NCBI RefSeq assembly: GCF_013407955.1
Contig: NZ_JACCBU010000001.1
Span: 2,542,001 to 2,606,000, forward strand
From: Microlunatus parietis
Lineage (GTDB): Bacteria > Actinomycetota > Actinomycetes > Propionibacteriales > Propionibacteriaceae
Length of the DNA stretch: 64,000 bases
Direction: 5' to 3'
Positions 1 to 8,642 of this stretch are shown here, one piece after another. The position numbers and the translations under genes were made by a program. Position 1 is the first letter of the stretch. Each line of letters starts with the position of its first letter. Under the pieces are notes generated by a model. It saw nothing but the letters and a program-made list of their open reading frames with translations. It ran no database searches and was not told where the DNA came from.

Positions 1-1000
1 GGCTGGGCCAGCGCCGGTGCAGCCGGTCGTAGCCGGCCACCACGGCCGCCCAGTCCGTCTGCTCGGCCGACGGGGCCGAGGCGTGCGCGCCGGCGATCGC
101 GGCCTGCAGGACGTACCGGCCGGGATCCTGCGCCGCGGGCAGCGCGGCGATCCGGTCCAGCAGCGCGAGCCCCTCGGTGATCTTGGTCCGGTCCCAGCGC
201 CGCCGGTCCTGGTCCGGCAGCAGCACGATCCGGCCGTGCTCGTCGAGCCGGGCGTCGCGGCGGGCGTCGGTGAGCAGCATCAGGGCCAGCAGCCCGGCGA
301 CCTCGGCCTCGTCCGGCAGCAGGGCGACCAGTACCCGGCCCAGGTCGATCGCGGAATCGATCAGTTCCGGTCGGAGCGCCGCCGTCCCGCCCGTCGGCGC
401 GTAACCCTCGTTGAAGATCAGATACAGCACGGTCAGCACGCCGGTCAGGCGTTCCGGCAGTTCGCCGTCGGCCGGCACCCGGTAGGCGATCGACGCGGCC
501 GTGATCTTCTTCTTGGCCCGGGTCAGCCGGGCCGCCATCGTCGCCTCCGGCACCAGGAACGCGTTCGCGATCTCGGCCGTGGTCAGCCCGCCGACCATCC
601 GCAGCGTCAGCGCCACCCGGGCCGGCATCGCGAGCGCGGGATGGCAGCAGGTGAAGATCAGCCGCAGTCGGTCGTCGTAGTCGAGCAGGCCGGCCGGCCG
701 GCGTACCTTCTGTTCGTCGGCGACGGCGAGCAGCGGTAACTTGCGCCGCAGGTTCTGGTCCCGCCGGATCGTGTCGATCAGCTTCCGCCGCGCGGTCGCG
801 ACCAGCCAGCGGACCGGCTGCTCCGGCACCCCGTCCGCCGGCCAGGTCTCCAATGCGCGCAGGTAGGCGTCCGCGGCGGCCTGTTCGGCTAGGCCGAGGT
901 CGCCCGCCGCCGACCGGGCGACCGCCGCGACGACGGTCGACCAGCCGGCCCGGTGCGCCTCGGCGACGGCCGCGCCGACGACGTCCTCGTGGTCAGTCAG
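1..1000 (-). CDS. ECF RNA polymerase sigma factor, ECF42-like (3' end cut by window edge)
   Basis: The reverse strand reads continuously from about 1000 to the left edge, so the C-terminus is missing. The readable protein has a sigma-70 region 2 segment (ADGVPEQPVRWLVATARRKL), a region 4 helix-turn-helix (GLTTAEIANAFLVPEATMAA) and then LYLIFNEGYAPTGG, which is typical of the TPR-like C-terminal extension of ECF42 proteins. The adjacent YCII/DGPF gene is the usual ECF42 partner and overlaps it by 8 bases. In that frame the only initiator near the YCII stop is CTG at 1000 (LTDHEDVV), because an in-frame TGA lies just upstream, so the start is uncertain. No anti-sigma gene is visible. In this family the C-terminal extension is thought to replace an anti-sigma factor. 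Confidence 0.85.
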   Translation of the reverse strand, partial: MTDHEDVVGAAVAEAHRAGWSTVVAAVARSAAGDLGLAEQAAADAYLRALETWPADGVPEQPVRWLVATARRKLIDTIRRDQNLRRKLPLLAVADEQKVRRPAGLLDYDDRLRLIFTCCHPALAMPARVALTLRMVGGLTTAEIANAFLVPEATMAARLTRAKKKITAASIAYRVPADGELPERLTGVLTVLYLIFNEGYAPTGGTAALRPELIDSAIDLGRVLVALLPDEAEVAGLLALMLLTDARRDARLDEHGRIVLLPDQDRRRWDRTKITEGLALLDRIAALPAAQDPGRYVLQAAIAGAHASAPSAEQTDWAAVVAGYDRLHRRWPS

Positions 1001-1343
1001 TCGGCATCACCGGCCGTACTTCGACATTGGGTTCCGGGCACAGCTTGGCCAGGCTCAGCGCATGATCGAGATCGCGCGCGTCGATCAGGTAGTAGCCGCC
1101 GAGTTCTTCCTTGGTCTCGGCGAACGGCCCGTCGGTGATCAACTGCTCCCCGCCGTCGCGGTTCCGGACCGTCGTCGCCGTGCTCCCCAGCTCGAGCGCC
1201 TCGCTGGAGATGATCTTGGCCCCGGAGGCCAGGATCTGTTCGGTGAACTGGCCGTGCAGCGCCATCGCCGCCTCGATCTCGGACTGGTCCTTGTCCTCCC
1301 AGCCGGTCGGGTCTCCGTACAACAGCAACATGTAACTCGGCAT
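993..1343 (-). CDS. YCII-related (DGPF) domain protein
   Basis: A 116-residue protein beginning MPSYMLLLYGDP and containing the DGPF motif (LITDGPFAETKEELGGYYLI) and a C-terminal EVRPVM strand, typical of the YCII fold (a small alpha/beta barrel dimer). No biochemical role can be assigned from sequence. The ATG at 1343 is chosen because AAGGGAGCGG precedes it at normal spacing and the family begins at this point. The downstream sigma factor overlaps its stop, so both are probably translated from one transcript. It is divergent from the sugar isomerase-like gene at 1481. Confidence 0.88.
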   Translation of the reverse strand: MPSYMLLLYGDPTGWEDKDQSEIEAAMALHGQFTEQILASGAKIISSEALELGSTATTVRNRDGGEQLITDGPFAETKEELGGYYLIDARDLDHALSLAKLCPEPNVEVRPVMPTD

Positions 1344-1433
1344 CTCGCGCCGCTCCCTTCGTCGATGAACCCACTTTCGCCCCTGGGACGAACGGGTGTC
1401 GACGGAATCGACATCCGGCGCGCGGCAAAATCC

Positions 1434-1449
1434 TGGCAACCGCTTCCCA
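1434..1449. promoter_or_regulatory. LacI-family operator-like palindrome
   Basis: TGGCAACCGCTTCCCA is an inverted repeat of the form TGGnAA-N4-TTnCCA, matching the general LacI/CcpA operator shape. It ends 31 bases before the ATG of the sugar isomerase-like gene at 1481. A LacI regulator is encoded at 5971, but the pairing is only an inference. Confidence 0.5.
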
Positions 1450-1480
1450 AGTCTTTGCCAAGCCGCATAGGTTCGGATCC

Positions 1481-2341
1481 ATGGTGAAGATCGGCGTCCA
1501 AGCGATGATGCTCAAACAGCACGCGGCCGACCACGGTGCGTATCAGATCTGGAAGCGGCTAGCCGAGTCCGGTTTCTCCTCGGTCGAGGTGTCCCAGATC
1601 GCACTGACTCCCGAGACCCGGGACGAGATCGTCCGCGCCAACAGCGAGTTCGGGATGGGCGTCGCCGCGATCTCCGGTGGGATCGGGCCGACCGGCGGCG
1701 GCGGCAACGACTCGCTGGTCGAGTCGTTCGACAAGATCGTCGCCGACTGCAAGGCCCTGGGTACGGAACGGGTGCGGATCGGCATGATGCCACTGCCGGC
1801 GTTCGCCTCCGAGCAGACCCTGGTCGAGGCCGCGCACACCATGGACGACTTCGCCGGCCGGCTGGCCGACGAGGGGATCCGGCTCAGCTATCACAACCAC
1901 CATTACGAATTCGCCCGGATCGGCGAGCGGCACATCCTCGATCTGATCCGGGCCGAGGCGCCGCGGCTGCTGTTCGAGATCGACGTGCACTGGGTGCACC
2001 GGGGCGGCATGGACCCGGTCCGGGTGATCAACAACTACGCCGGCGTCGCCGACCTGATCCACCTCAAGGACTACCGGATCGGCCTGCCGCCCGCCGAGGC
2101 GATCGAGGGCCTGGCCTCGGGCAACCGGGAAGCCTGGACGGAATACGCCAACAACATCGTCCAGTTCGCCGAGGTCGGCTCCGGCAACCTCGACTTCCCC
2201 GGCATCATCGAGGCCGCCAAGGCCGCCGGTGCCGCTCACCTGCTGATCGAGCAAGATCAACAGTACGGCCGCGACATCTTCGACTGCCTGGCCGACTCCC
2301 GCGCCCACCTGGTCAAGATCGGCTACGAGTCCCTGCTCTGA
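1481..2341 (+). CDS. sugar phosphate isomerase/epimerase family TIM-barrel protein
   Basis: A 286-residue protein of the xylose isomerase-like (AP endonuclease 2) superfamily. Visible family hallmarks are LSYHNHHYEFARIG near residue 140, LLFEIDVHWVHRGG near 165, LIHLKDYRIG near 195 and a late LLIEQDQ strand; His, Asp and Glu in these motifs form the divalent-metal site of IolE/IolH-type enzymes. It probably acts on an inositol- or sugar-derived intermediate in the cytoplasm, but the substrate cannot be read from sequence. The ATG at 1481 is the family start (MVKIGVQAMML). A LacI-like operator lies just upstream. It is followed within 5 bases by one copy of a palindromic repeat (2346). Confidence 0.85.
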   Translation: MVKIGVQAMMLKQHAADHGAYQIWKRLAESGFSSVEVSQIALTPETRDEIVRANSEFGMGVAAISGGIGPTGGGGNDSLVESFDKIVADCKALGTERVRIGMMPLPAFASEQTLVEAAHTMDDFAGRLADEGIRLSYHNHHYEFARIGERHILDLIRAEAPRLLFEIDVHWVHRGGMDPVRVINNYAGVADLIHLKDYRIGLPPAEAIEGLASGNREAWTEYANNIVQFAEVGSGNLDFPGIIEAAKAAGAAHLLIEQDQQYGRDIFDCLADSRAHLVKIGYESLL

Positions 2342-2345
2342 CCGG

Positions 2346-2362
2346 TGTCGCGAAAGCTCCAC
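2346..2362. repeat. half-copy of a dispersed palindromic element
   Basis: TGTCGCGAAAGCTCCAC here is identical over 17 bases to the reverse complement of the right arm of the large palindrome at 31001-31078, and the similarity to its left half continues in diluted form to about 2390. It lies 5 bases after a sugar-metabolism stop codon; the other copy lies 2 bases after the stop of a sugar permease gene. Confidence 0.6.
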
Positions 2363-2437
2363 GGTTCGAGCGCTGCCCGGCTCTGAAGCGCTTGATCACC
2401 TCAACCGAGGCGGAATAACGACAGCACCCGGCCGAGC

Positions 2438-3421
2438 TCAGGGCTCGGCGCTCGCCACCAGGGCGTCACCGATCGGCGTCCGGCGATAGTGCACGCTGCG
2501 GCCGACCCTGGTCCGGTCGACCAGGCCGGCGTCGCGCAGCGTGGCCAGATGATCACCGACGGCGCCGGTGGCCAGTCCGAGGGTGCGGGCGAGCTGGCTG
2601 GTCGACGACGGCTCGGCGAGCGCCGCCAGAATGGCCGCCCGGCTGCGGCCGATCAGCCGGCCCAGTGACCCCGGGACCGCCTCGGCGGGTTCCGACCAGA
2701 GCACCCGGATGCCGCGCGCCGGATAGATGATCGTCTTCGGCCAGCCCGGCCCGATGTGAGCCGCCGCACTCGGCCAGACGAACACCGACGGAACCAGCAG
2801 CACGCCGTCGCCCGCCCCGTCGACGACCTGGTCGACGGCGAAGGCGGCGAGTTCGGCTCCGTCATCGACCCAGGTCAGTCCGGGATGCAGGTCTCGGGTC
2901 GCCGTTCGCCAGCCGGCCCGGGTGATCTGGTCCGCCCGATGGAAGACGTCACGCTCGCAGACCGCGCGGAGAGCGGGCCAGTCCGCCGCCAGCAGCCGAT
3001 CCCAGGCGATCTCGAGGGTCGCGGCGATCCGGCCGCTGAGCCCGTCGTCGGCCAGCAGGCGTTCGGCGTCCAGCGGCAGCGCGCGGCCGGTGACGCGGCG
3101 CACCTCCTGCCGGATCTGATCAGGATCCATGGCCCGGATCGTCGCAAGATCATCTTCGACACCTTGATCAAGTCCGCGCCGGGGCGCCGGCGCCAGCGCC
3201 GACGGTCCGCTGCCGGCGGTCTGCAGGGAGAGAATCGCGTCGAGATCGGTGTCGCGGCGGAGGTCCCGGAAGGCCGGCACCAGCCGCTCCGCCCAGCCGC
3301 GCGGCAGACCGCTCCGCCGGCCCGCCGCGAGCTTGCGGAGCAGCGAGTTCAGCTCGAACAGCGGAGCGATCGCGAACCGCGCGCCGGCGAGGTCTGTCGA
3401 CCCGAGGCGCAGACGGAGCAT
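2438..3421 (-). CDS. ArsR-type winged-helix transcriptional regulator (DUF5937-like)
   Basis: A 327-residue protein. The C-terminal ~70 residues are an ArsR/HTH_20 winged helix (SSTSQLARTLGLATGAVGDH, LRDAGLVDRTRVGRSVHYRR), which fits DNA binding at a promoter. The long N-terminal part (starting MLRLRLGSTDLAGARFAIAP) matches the DUF5937 sensor-like region typical of a family of actinobacterial ArsR-like regulators. It is divergent from the MFS gene remnant at 3451 with a 29-base gap, the usual arrangement for a repressor and its exporter. If so, the target gene is now broken. Confidence 0.82.
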   Translation of the reverse strand: MLRLRLGSTDLAGARFAIAPLFELNSLLRKLAAGRRSGLPRGWAERLVPAFRDLRRDTDLDAILSLQTAGSGPSALAPAPRRGLDQGVEDDLATIRAMDPDQIRQEVRRVTGRALPLDAERLLADDGLSGRIAATLEIAWDRLLAADWPALRAVCERDVFHRADQITRAGWRTATRDLHPGLTWVDDGAELAAFAVDQVVDGAGDGVLLVPSVFVWPSAAAHIGPGWPKTIIYPARGIRVLWSEPAEAVPGSLGRLIGRSRAAILAALAEPSSTSQLARTLGLATGAVGDHLATLRDAGLVDRTRVGRSVHYRRTPIGDALVASAEP

Positions 3422-3450
3422 GTGCCGACATTACGCCCGTACACGAAAGC

Positions 3451-4639
3451 ATGGCGAAGCTGCGGCTCTCGACCGAGGCTCGTCCGGTGAACGCACGATG
3501 GACCCTCCTGCTGCGCAATCGCGGCTTCGGGATGCTCTGGACCGGCCGCACGGTCTCCTGGCTCGGCAACGCGATCGCCCCCATCGCCCTCGCGTTCGCC
3601 GTGCTCGATCTCGGTGGTTCGGCGGCCACGCTCGGCCTGGTGGTCGGCGCCCGGTCGATCACCCATGCCGTGCTGGTCCTGATCGGCGGTGCACTCGCCG
3701 ACCGAGCGGCTCGGAATCGGATCCTGGTCGGGTCGGCGTTCATTGCTGCAGCCAGCCAAGGGGCGACCGCAGGTCTGGTGGCCGGCGGATCCGCGCCGAT
3801 ACCGGCACTGATGCTGCTCGGCGTGATCAACGGCGCGGCGGCGGCCCTGGCCGGCCCGGCCGGCGCCGTGCTGACGAAGCAGCTCGTCGCCGACGGCCAG
3901 CTCCGGGACGCGAACGCGGTCAGCCAACTGGGCATGCAGGTCGCGCTGCTGACGGGAACCGCGGCCGGCGGTGTACTTGTCGCGACCGCCGGTCCGGCCG
4001 TCGGACTGGCTGCTCGGCGATCTCCGGGACGGATTCGGCTATGTGGTCGGGACCCGCTGGCTGCTCGCCTGTACGATGATCAACTTCGTCACGATGGCCG
4101 GATTCGCCGGCGGGCTCCAGGTGCTCGCGCCGCTGGTCGCAGACCGGACGTTCGGCCGGACCGGCTACGGCCTGCTGGGCACCGCCCAGTTGGTCGGCGC
4201 CCTGGCCGGCACCGGGCTGGCTGTGTTGATCAAGGACCGGATCCCGCTCCGACTCGCGATCGCCTGGTCGGCGTCGCTGGTCCTGCCGCTGCTGGTGCTC
4301 GGCGCCGGCGCGGTCGGTCTGATCACCGGAACGGCGCTGCTGGTCGCGGCCGCGTTCGCGATGCTCGCGGCCGGGGTGCTGATGAGCCTGTCGGGCACGT
4401 TCCGCGGGCTGGCGGTGCAGCGCGGAGTGCCGGACGACCGGTTGGGCCGAGTGTCCTCGTACCTCACCGTCGCGTCGGTCGGCGGCATCCCGGTCGGAGA
4501 ACTCGCCGTCGGTCCGCTGGCGGCCGGGCTGGGGCTCGGCGGCGCCTACCCGGTGCTCGCGGCGGTCGTCCTGCTGTGCGTGCTGGTCGCGGTGGTTCAG
4601 GCGGGCGCGGGGGCGGTCAGGCCGCCGCGCTCGAGGTAG
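3451..4639 (+). pseudogene. MFS transporter, broken by internal deletion/frameshift
   Basis: Two halves of one MFS_3-type transporter lie in different frames. The first (from 3451, or the GTG at 3487) reads RNRGFGMLWTGRTVSWLGNA through to GVLVATAGPA at about 3995. The second resumes as SDWLLGDLRDGFGYVVGTRW and runs to the stop at 4637-4639. Intact homologues normally have about 45-60 residues (a helix plus loop) between these two points; here they are nearly adjacent, so a deletion not divisible by three removed a transmembrane segment and shifted the frame. No alternative start would give a complete 12-helix carrier. A sequencing error could explain a shift but not the missing segment. Confidence 0.8.
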
Positions 4640-5481
4640 AGCTCGACGCTCTCCTTGAGGGCCTTCAGGATGTACGGCGGGAAGTCCATCCCCTGCCGGT
4701 GGGCCCAGAGCAGGCGCTGCTCGACCCGGCCGACCTCGCGGGCGTACCCGGCAAGATCATCATCCAGGCCGAGGTCGACGACGACGCCGCCCATGTCCGC
4801 CTTGTAGCGGTCCATCGCGTTGGTGCCGACCAGGTTGTACGACTTCTCACGCAGCACCCGGGTCAGGAACATTTGCCAAGGCTTCAGCTCGTTGTTCTGC
4901 ACCATTTTCTCGGCCGACATCCGGTAGAACGCGAAGTGGCCCGGTTCCTGCTGCTTGATCGGGGTGATGATCGTTTCGGCGATGGCGTCCTCGCCGAGCT
5001 CCCGCATGCCCGAGTTGATCTGGTTGTACGCCAGCACGGCCTGCCGCTCGGTGCTCGCACCGGTCAGGAAGTAGAGCAGCTTCGCCACTTCCTGGATCGG
5101 CTTCAGGTTGGCCAGCGCGCCGAGGATCTTGATCTTGAACGAGACGTCCAGGTGCGGCTCCGCCGGCTGCCGGCCGAGGTCCTGCTGCAGCCGGTCGAGA
5201 ATCAAGCCGTGCTGGATTTCCTGCGGTTGCCAGACATCTGCGTAGAAGGTCCGGTTGGTGTCGTCGACGTCCGGCAGCAGCACCAGCAGCTCCAGGACGT
5301 TGCGGTCGACCTCGAGCTCGACCCGGGCCAGGTAGTCGATCACGTGGCCGTACTTGGACGTCACGAGGTCGGGCCGCTTCACGGTCCGGTCGACCGAATC
5401 GAGGGAGATCGGTGGGTAGAGCTCGCCCAGTCGCTGAACGTGTTCAGCGATCTTCTGCTGGGTGACTTTCTGGCGAGGCAC
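4597..5481 (-). CDS. ferritin-like di-iron protein (acyl-ACP desaturase-like)
   Basis: A 294-residue, mostly helical protein. Two ExxH pairs are visible, E88-H91 (PQEIQHG) and E179-H182 (QQEPGHFAFY), with further acidic residues at E55/E57 and E145. This is the ligand pattern of ferritin-like di-iron enzymes such as type 2 acyl-ACP desaturases, which activate O2 to oxidise a substrate. There is no signal peptide, so it is probably cytoplasmic. To my knowledge homologues are sometimes labelled as LepA-like GTP-binding proteins, but no GTPase motif is present. Its 3' end overlaps the MFS remnant by 43 bases on the opposite strand. Confidence 0.72.
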   Translation of the reverse strand: MPRQKVTQQKIAEHVQRLGELYPPISLDSVDRTVKRPDLVTSKYGHVIDYLARVELEVDRNVLELLVLLPDVDDTNRTFYADVWQPQEIQHGLILDRLQQDLGRQPAEPHLDVSFKIKILGALANLKPIQEVAKLLYFLTGASTERQAVLAYNQINSGMRELGEDAIAETIITPIKQQEPGHFAFYRMSAEKMVQNNELKPWQMFLTRVLREKSYNLVGTNAMDRYKADMGGVVVDLGLDDDLAGYAREVGRVEQRLLWAHRQGMDFPPYILKALKESVELYLERGGLTAPAPA

Positions 5482-5545
5482 GGTTGGAGTCTAACTCTCA
5501 GAAATTAGGGCAACCAAAGTCCGGTCTGTGTCCTCGGACACACGC

Positions 5546-5917
5546 TCAGACGGCGATGATCAGGACCAGCAGGATCGCGATCAGGGCCACGACGCCGATC
5601 ACCGCACCGACCGCGATCACGGCGACCCGGTTGCCGGACCGCGCCTCGGTCAATTCGCCCGGCCGGCCCGTCCCGGTGTCGACGATCGCCGGGCTGTCGT
5701 ACGTCTGCAGCGGCGGGAGCCCCTCGACGACCGGGACCAGTTCGCCCAGCCTCTGGGCCGCGAACAGCCGGTCCAGCCGGGACTGGTACTCCTCCTGGCT
5801 CAGCGCACCGTCGGTGAACGCCGCGTTGAGCCGGCGGCTCAGTCGGTCCCGTTCGTCGTCGGAGACCGGCTCGGCCGGTTTGCTCCGGTACGGAGACGAG
5901 ATGGGGAGTTCGCTCAC
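5546..5917 (-). CDS. DUF1707 domain protein with one C-terminal membrane helix
   Basis: A 123-residue protein. Residues ~18-65 (SDDERDRLSRRLNAAFTDGA, LSQEEYQSRLDRLFAAQRLG) match the DUF1707 helical hairpin. A short linker is followed by a hydrophobic helix (VAVIAVGAVIGVVALIAILL) at the very C-terminus, so the domain should face the cytoplasm. Function unknown; such proteins are common in actinobacteria. It is divergent from the LacI regulator at 5971. Confidence 0.85.
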   Translation of the reverse strand: MSELPISSPYRSKPAEPVSDDERDRLSRRLNAAFTDGALSQEEYQSRLDRLFAAQRLGELVPVVEGLPPLQTYDSPAIVDTGTGRPGELTEARSGNRVAVIAVGAVIGVVALIAILLVLIIAV

Positions 5918-5970
5918 CCGGCCAGCCTACTCGCGCCGGGTCCCGTGCAACTGAGGCTTAGACTCCGTCC

Positions 5971-7023
5971 ATGCGGAAGGGGCCCGGGACGAACGGGCAG
6001 GGGGTTGCGGGAAGCTCCCGGCCGCGTCCGACATTGCGCGACGTCGCCTTACGGGCGGGCGTCTCGGCCAAGACCGTCTCCAACGTGATCAACCGGACCG
6101 CGCCGGTCAGCGAGGAGACCCGGCTGCGGGTGGACCGGGCGCTGGTCGAGCTCGATTACGTACCGAATCTCTCCGCCCGCGGCCTGCGGAACGGCCGCAG
6201 CGACCTGATCGCGGTCGCGCTGCCCGACCTGGCGTCGGCGTACTCGGCCGAGATCGCGCACCACTTCATCACCCTGGCCGGCGAGGACGGCCTCGGGGTC
6301 CAGCTCGAGGAGACGTACGGCAAGGCGGACCGGGAGATCCAGTTGCTGTCCCGGGCCAAGGCGCATCTCGTCGACGGGCTGATCCTGAACCCGGTCCGGC
6401 TGGAGACCTCGGCCGTGCAGCGCGGCATCGTGCTGCCGCCGGTGGTCCTGATCGGCGAGGTGCACCAGCCGATCGCCGACCACGTCTGGATCGACAACGT
6501 CGGGGCCAGCCGCGACATCGTCGCGCTGTTGATCAACGAGGGCCACCGGCGGATCGCAGCCGTCGGCGCCACCAAGGCGGAGAGCGCCCGACAGCGACTG
6601 CAGGGGTTCCGGGAGGCGCACGCGGCGGCCGGGCTGTCGGTCCGGCCGGAACTGGAGATCCCCTGCGTCAACTGGGACGGTGGCGGCGGCTATCGGGCCG
6701 TCGCCGGGTTCCTCGCCGAGCACGAGCCGCCGGACGCGATCTTCTGCATGACCGACGCGATGGCGATCGGCGCGATCAGCGCCCTGGCCGCCGCCGGGCT
6801 GCGGGTGCCGGACGACGTCTCGATCGCCGGGTACGACAACGTGTGGGAGGCCCGCTTCGCGCACCCGCCGCTGACCACGGTCGACTTCGACAAGCGCCGG
6901 CTGGCCCGGCTGGCGCTGGAGCTCCTGTCGGCCCGGATCGACGACACCGCGCGCCCGATCCAGAGCGTCACGGTGCCGTACTCGATCGTGCGCCGGGACA
7001 GCATCCGGTCCCGGCGCTCATGA
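5971..7023 (+). CDS. LacI-family transcriptional regulator
   Basis: A 350-residue protein with an N-terminal LacI helix-turn-helix and hinge at residues ~21-70 (TLRDVALRAGVSAKTVSNVI) and a periplasmic-binding-like sensor domain (GHRRIAAVGATKAESARQRL, DDVSIAGYDN). It should bind a TGG-type palindrome and respond to a sugar or sugar phosphate. It stands alone between DUF1707 and a convergent efflux pump, so its target is not obvious; the LacI-like site at 1434 is one candidate. Its TGA stop and the stop of the convergent gene share the palindrome TGATCA at 7021-7026 with no intergenic base. Confidence 0.92.
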   Translation: MRKGPGTNGQGVAGSSRPRPTLRDVALRAGVSAKTVSNVINRTAPVSEETRLRVDRALVELDYVPNLSARGLRNGRSDLIAVALPDLASAYSAEIAHHFITLAGEDGLGVQLEETYGKADREIQLLSRAKAHLVDGLILNPVRLETSAVQRGIVLPPVVLIGEVHQPIADHVWIDNVGASRDIVALLINEGHRRIAAVGATKAESARQRLQGFREAHAAAGLSVRPELEIPCVNWDGGGGYRAVAGFLAEHEPPDAIFCMTDAMAIGAISALAAAGLRVPDDVSIAGYDNVWEARFAHPPLTTVDFDKRRLARLALELLSARIDDTARPIQSVTVPYSIVRRDSIRSRRS

Positions 7024-8505
7024 TCAAGGTTCCGGTACGACCTCGACGGCGGGTTCGGCCGGAGTCCGTACCGGACGGGTCATGATCATCGAGACGATCG
7101 TGATCACCAGGCTCAACCCGACGAAGACCGCCCCGGCGGTGAACGCCCGGTCCATCCCCATGATCAACTCGGGCACCGGCACGGCCGCGCCGGATCCGGA
7201 ACTGATCCCGGAGATCGCGATCAGGCCGGCCAGTCCGAGCGCCACCCCGCCGGCCTGCTGTGCGGTCTGCATCAGGCCCGCCGCCGCGCCCGAGTCGCCG
7301 ACCGGCACGCCGGCCAGGATCCGTGCCGAGAACGGCATGAAGGACAGCCCGCCGCCGACGCCGAGCAAGATCATCGGCAGCAGGATCCAGGGCCAGTAGC
7401 CGGTGTCGGTGCCCAGCCGGCTGAAGCTCAGATGGCCGATGATCAACAGCACCGCCCCGGCGATCGAGACCGCGGCCGGGCCGAAGCGGTTGACCAGCCG
7501 CGGGGTCAGCCGGGACATCCCGAAGATACCCAGGGTGAGCGGCAGGAAGGCCAGCCCGGAGGCGAACGCCCCGTACCCGTGCGCGACCTGGAGGTATTGC
7601 ACCAGGAAGAAGAAGGCCGCCATCTGCGGACCGACGATGAGCATGAAGCTGATCAAGGCGGTGACCCGCTGCGGGTTCTTCAACAGCCGGAAGGCGAACA
7701 GCGGGTGACTGGCCCGGCGTTCGATCAGGCCGAGCGAGGCCAGACCGAGGACGGCGAGCGCGAACGCCGTGATCACCCGCAGCGAGAGGCCCTCCTCGGG
7801 CAGCCAGACGAAGCCGGCCACCAGGGCGATCATGCCGACGCTGGCCGCCAGCGCGCCCGGCACGTCGAACGGCTCCCGCCGCCGTTGCGTGGTCGGCAGC
7901 AGCCGCAGCCCGAGAACGAGCGCCGCGACGCCGATCGGGACGTTGATCAGGAACGACCAGCGCCAGGATGCCCAGGAGGTGAGCAGTCCGCCGAGCAGCA
8001 GACCGACCGAGCCGCCGCCGGAACTGACCGCGGTGAACAGGCCGAGTGCCCGGTTGCGGGCCGGGCCCTCCGGCTGGGACCGGGTGAGCAGGGCCAGCGC
8101 GGCCGGGGCAGCGACCGCGGCACCGATCCCCTGCACGGCCCGGGCGCCGATCAGCCAGGCGCCGGACAGCGCGGCCCCGCCGAGGATCGAACCGGCGATG
8201 AAGATCACCAGGCCGGCGACGAACGTACGGCGGTAACCGAGCACGTCGCCGAGCCGGCCGCCGAGCAGCAGCAGGCCGCCGAACGCCAGCGTGTACGCGT
8301 TCAGGACCCAGGACAGGTCGGCGGCGGTGAAGCCGAACGTGGTGTGGATGATCGGCAGCGCGACGTTGACGATGGTGGCGTCCAGCACCAGCATCAGCTG
8401 GACGGTGAGGATGACGGCGAGGGTGAGGCCGGGCCGCGGCCGGCCCGGGGTGCCCGGCGCCGAGCCGGGTGGCGTCGGCGGAGCCGAGGTGGAGACAGAA
8501 GACAT
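7024..8505 (-). CDS. DHA2-type MFS multidrug efflux transporter (EmrB/QacA-like)
   Basis: A 493-residue protein with about 14 hydrophobic helices. The first helix contains VLDATIVNVALP, the DHA2 signature, followed by motif A (LGGRLGDVLGYRRT) and the antiporter-like helix 5 region (GGSVGLLLGGLL). Members export drugs or metabolites using the proton gradient across the cytoplasmic membrane. It is divergent from the TetR gene at 8681, with three repeated operator-like palindromes between them, so it is almost certainly TetR-controlled. The substrate cannot be predicted. Confidence 0.9.
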   Translation of the reverse strand: MSSVSTSAPPTPPGSAPGTPGRPRPGLTLAVILTVQLMLVLDATIVNVALPIIHTTFGFTAADLSWVLNAYTLAFGGLLLLGGRLGDVLGYRRTFVAGLVIFIAGSILGGAALSGAWLIGARAVQGIGAAVAAPAALALLTRSQPEGPARNRALGLFTAVSSGGGSVGLLLGGLLTSWASWRWSFLINVPIGVAALVLGLRLLPTTQRRREPFDVPGALAASVGMIALVAGFVWLPEEGLSLRVITAFALAVLGLASLGLIERRASHPLFAFRLLKNPQRVTALISFMLIVGPQMAAFFFLVQYLQVAHGYGAFASGLAFLPLTLGIFGMSRLTPRLVNRFGPAAVSIAGAVLLIIGHLSFSRLGTDTGYWPWILLPMILLGVGGGLSFMPFSARILAGVPVGDSGAAAGLMQTAQQAGGVALGLAGLIAISGISSGSGAAVPVPELIMGMDRAFTAGAVFVGLSLVITIVSMIMTRPVRTPAEPAVEVVPEP

Positions 8506-8574
8506 GAGTACCTTGCCCGTTGAGATGGCTGAACCGCGGTCGGCGGCGACCGCTGAGAGAGGACTACACTGATC

Positions 8575-8590
8575 TGGAGACGGGCTCCGA
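8575..8590. promoter_or_regulatory. TetR operator-like palindrome, copy 1
   Basis: TGGAGACGGGCTCCGA has the core GGAG-N5-CTCC, the same core and spacing as the copies at 8619 and 8643. It lies about 70 bases upstream of the efflux pump start, between the divergent pump and tetR genes. Confidence 0.55.
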
Positions 8591-8618
8591 TTTCCGATCG
8601 GGCTCGTACGGGCTAGTT

Positions 8619-8635
8619 CCGGAGACTGCCTCCGG
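8619..8635. promoter_or_regulatory. TetR operator-like palindrome, copy 2
   Basis: CCGGAGACTGCCTCCGG: arms CCGGAG/CTCCGG around a 5-base spacer. A TATATT sequence (8637-8642) immediately follows and could be a -10 element of the tetR promoter, so binding here would block transcription. Confidence 0.62.
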
Positions 8636-8642
8636 TTATATT

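Noticed and set aside
4597..5481. LepA-like GTPase
   Set aside because: No G1-G4 GTPase motifs; the sequence shows two ExxH di-iron pairs.
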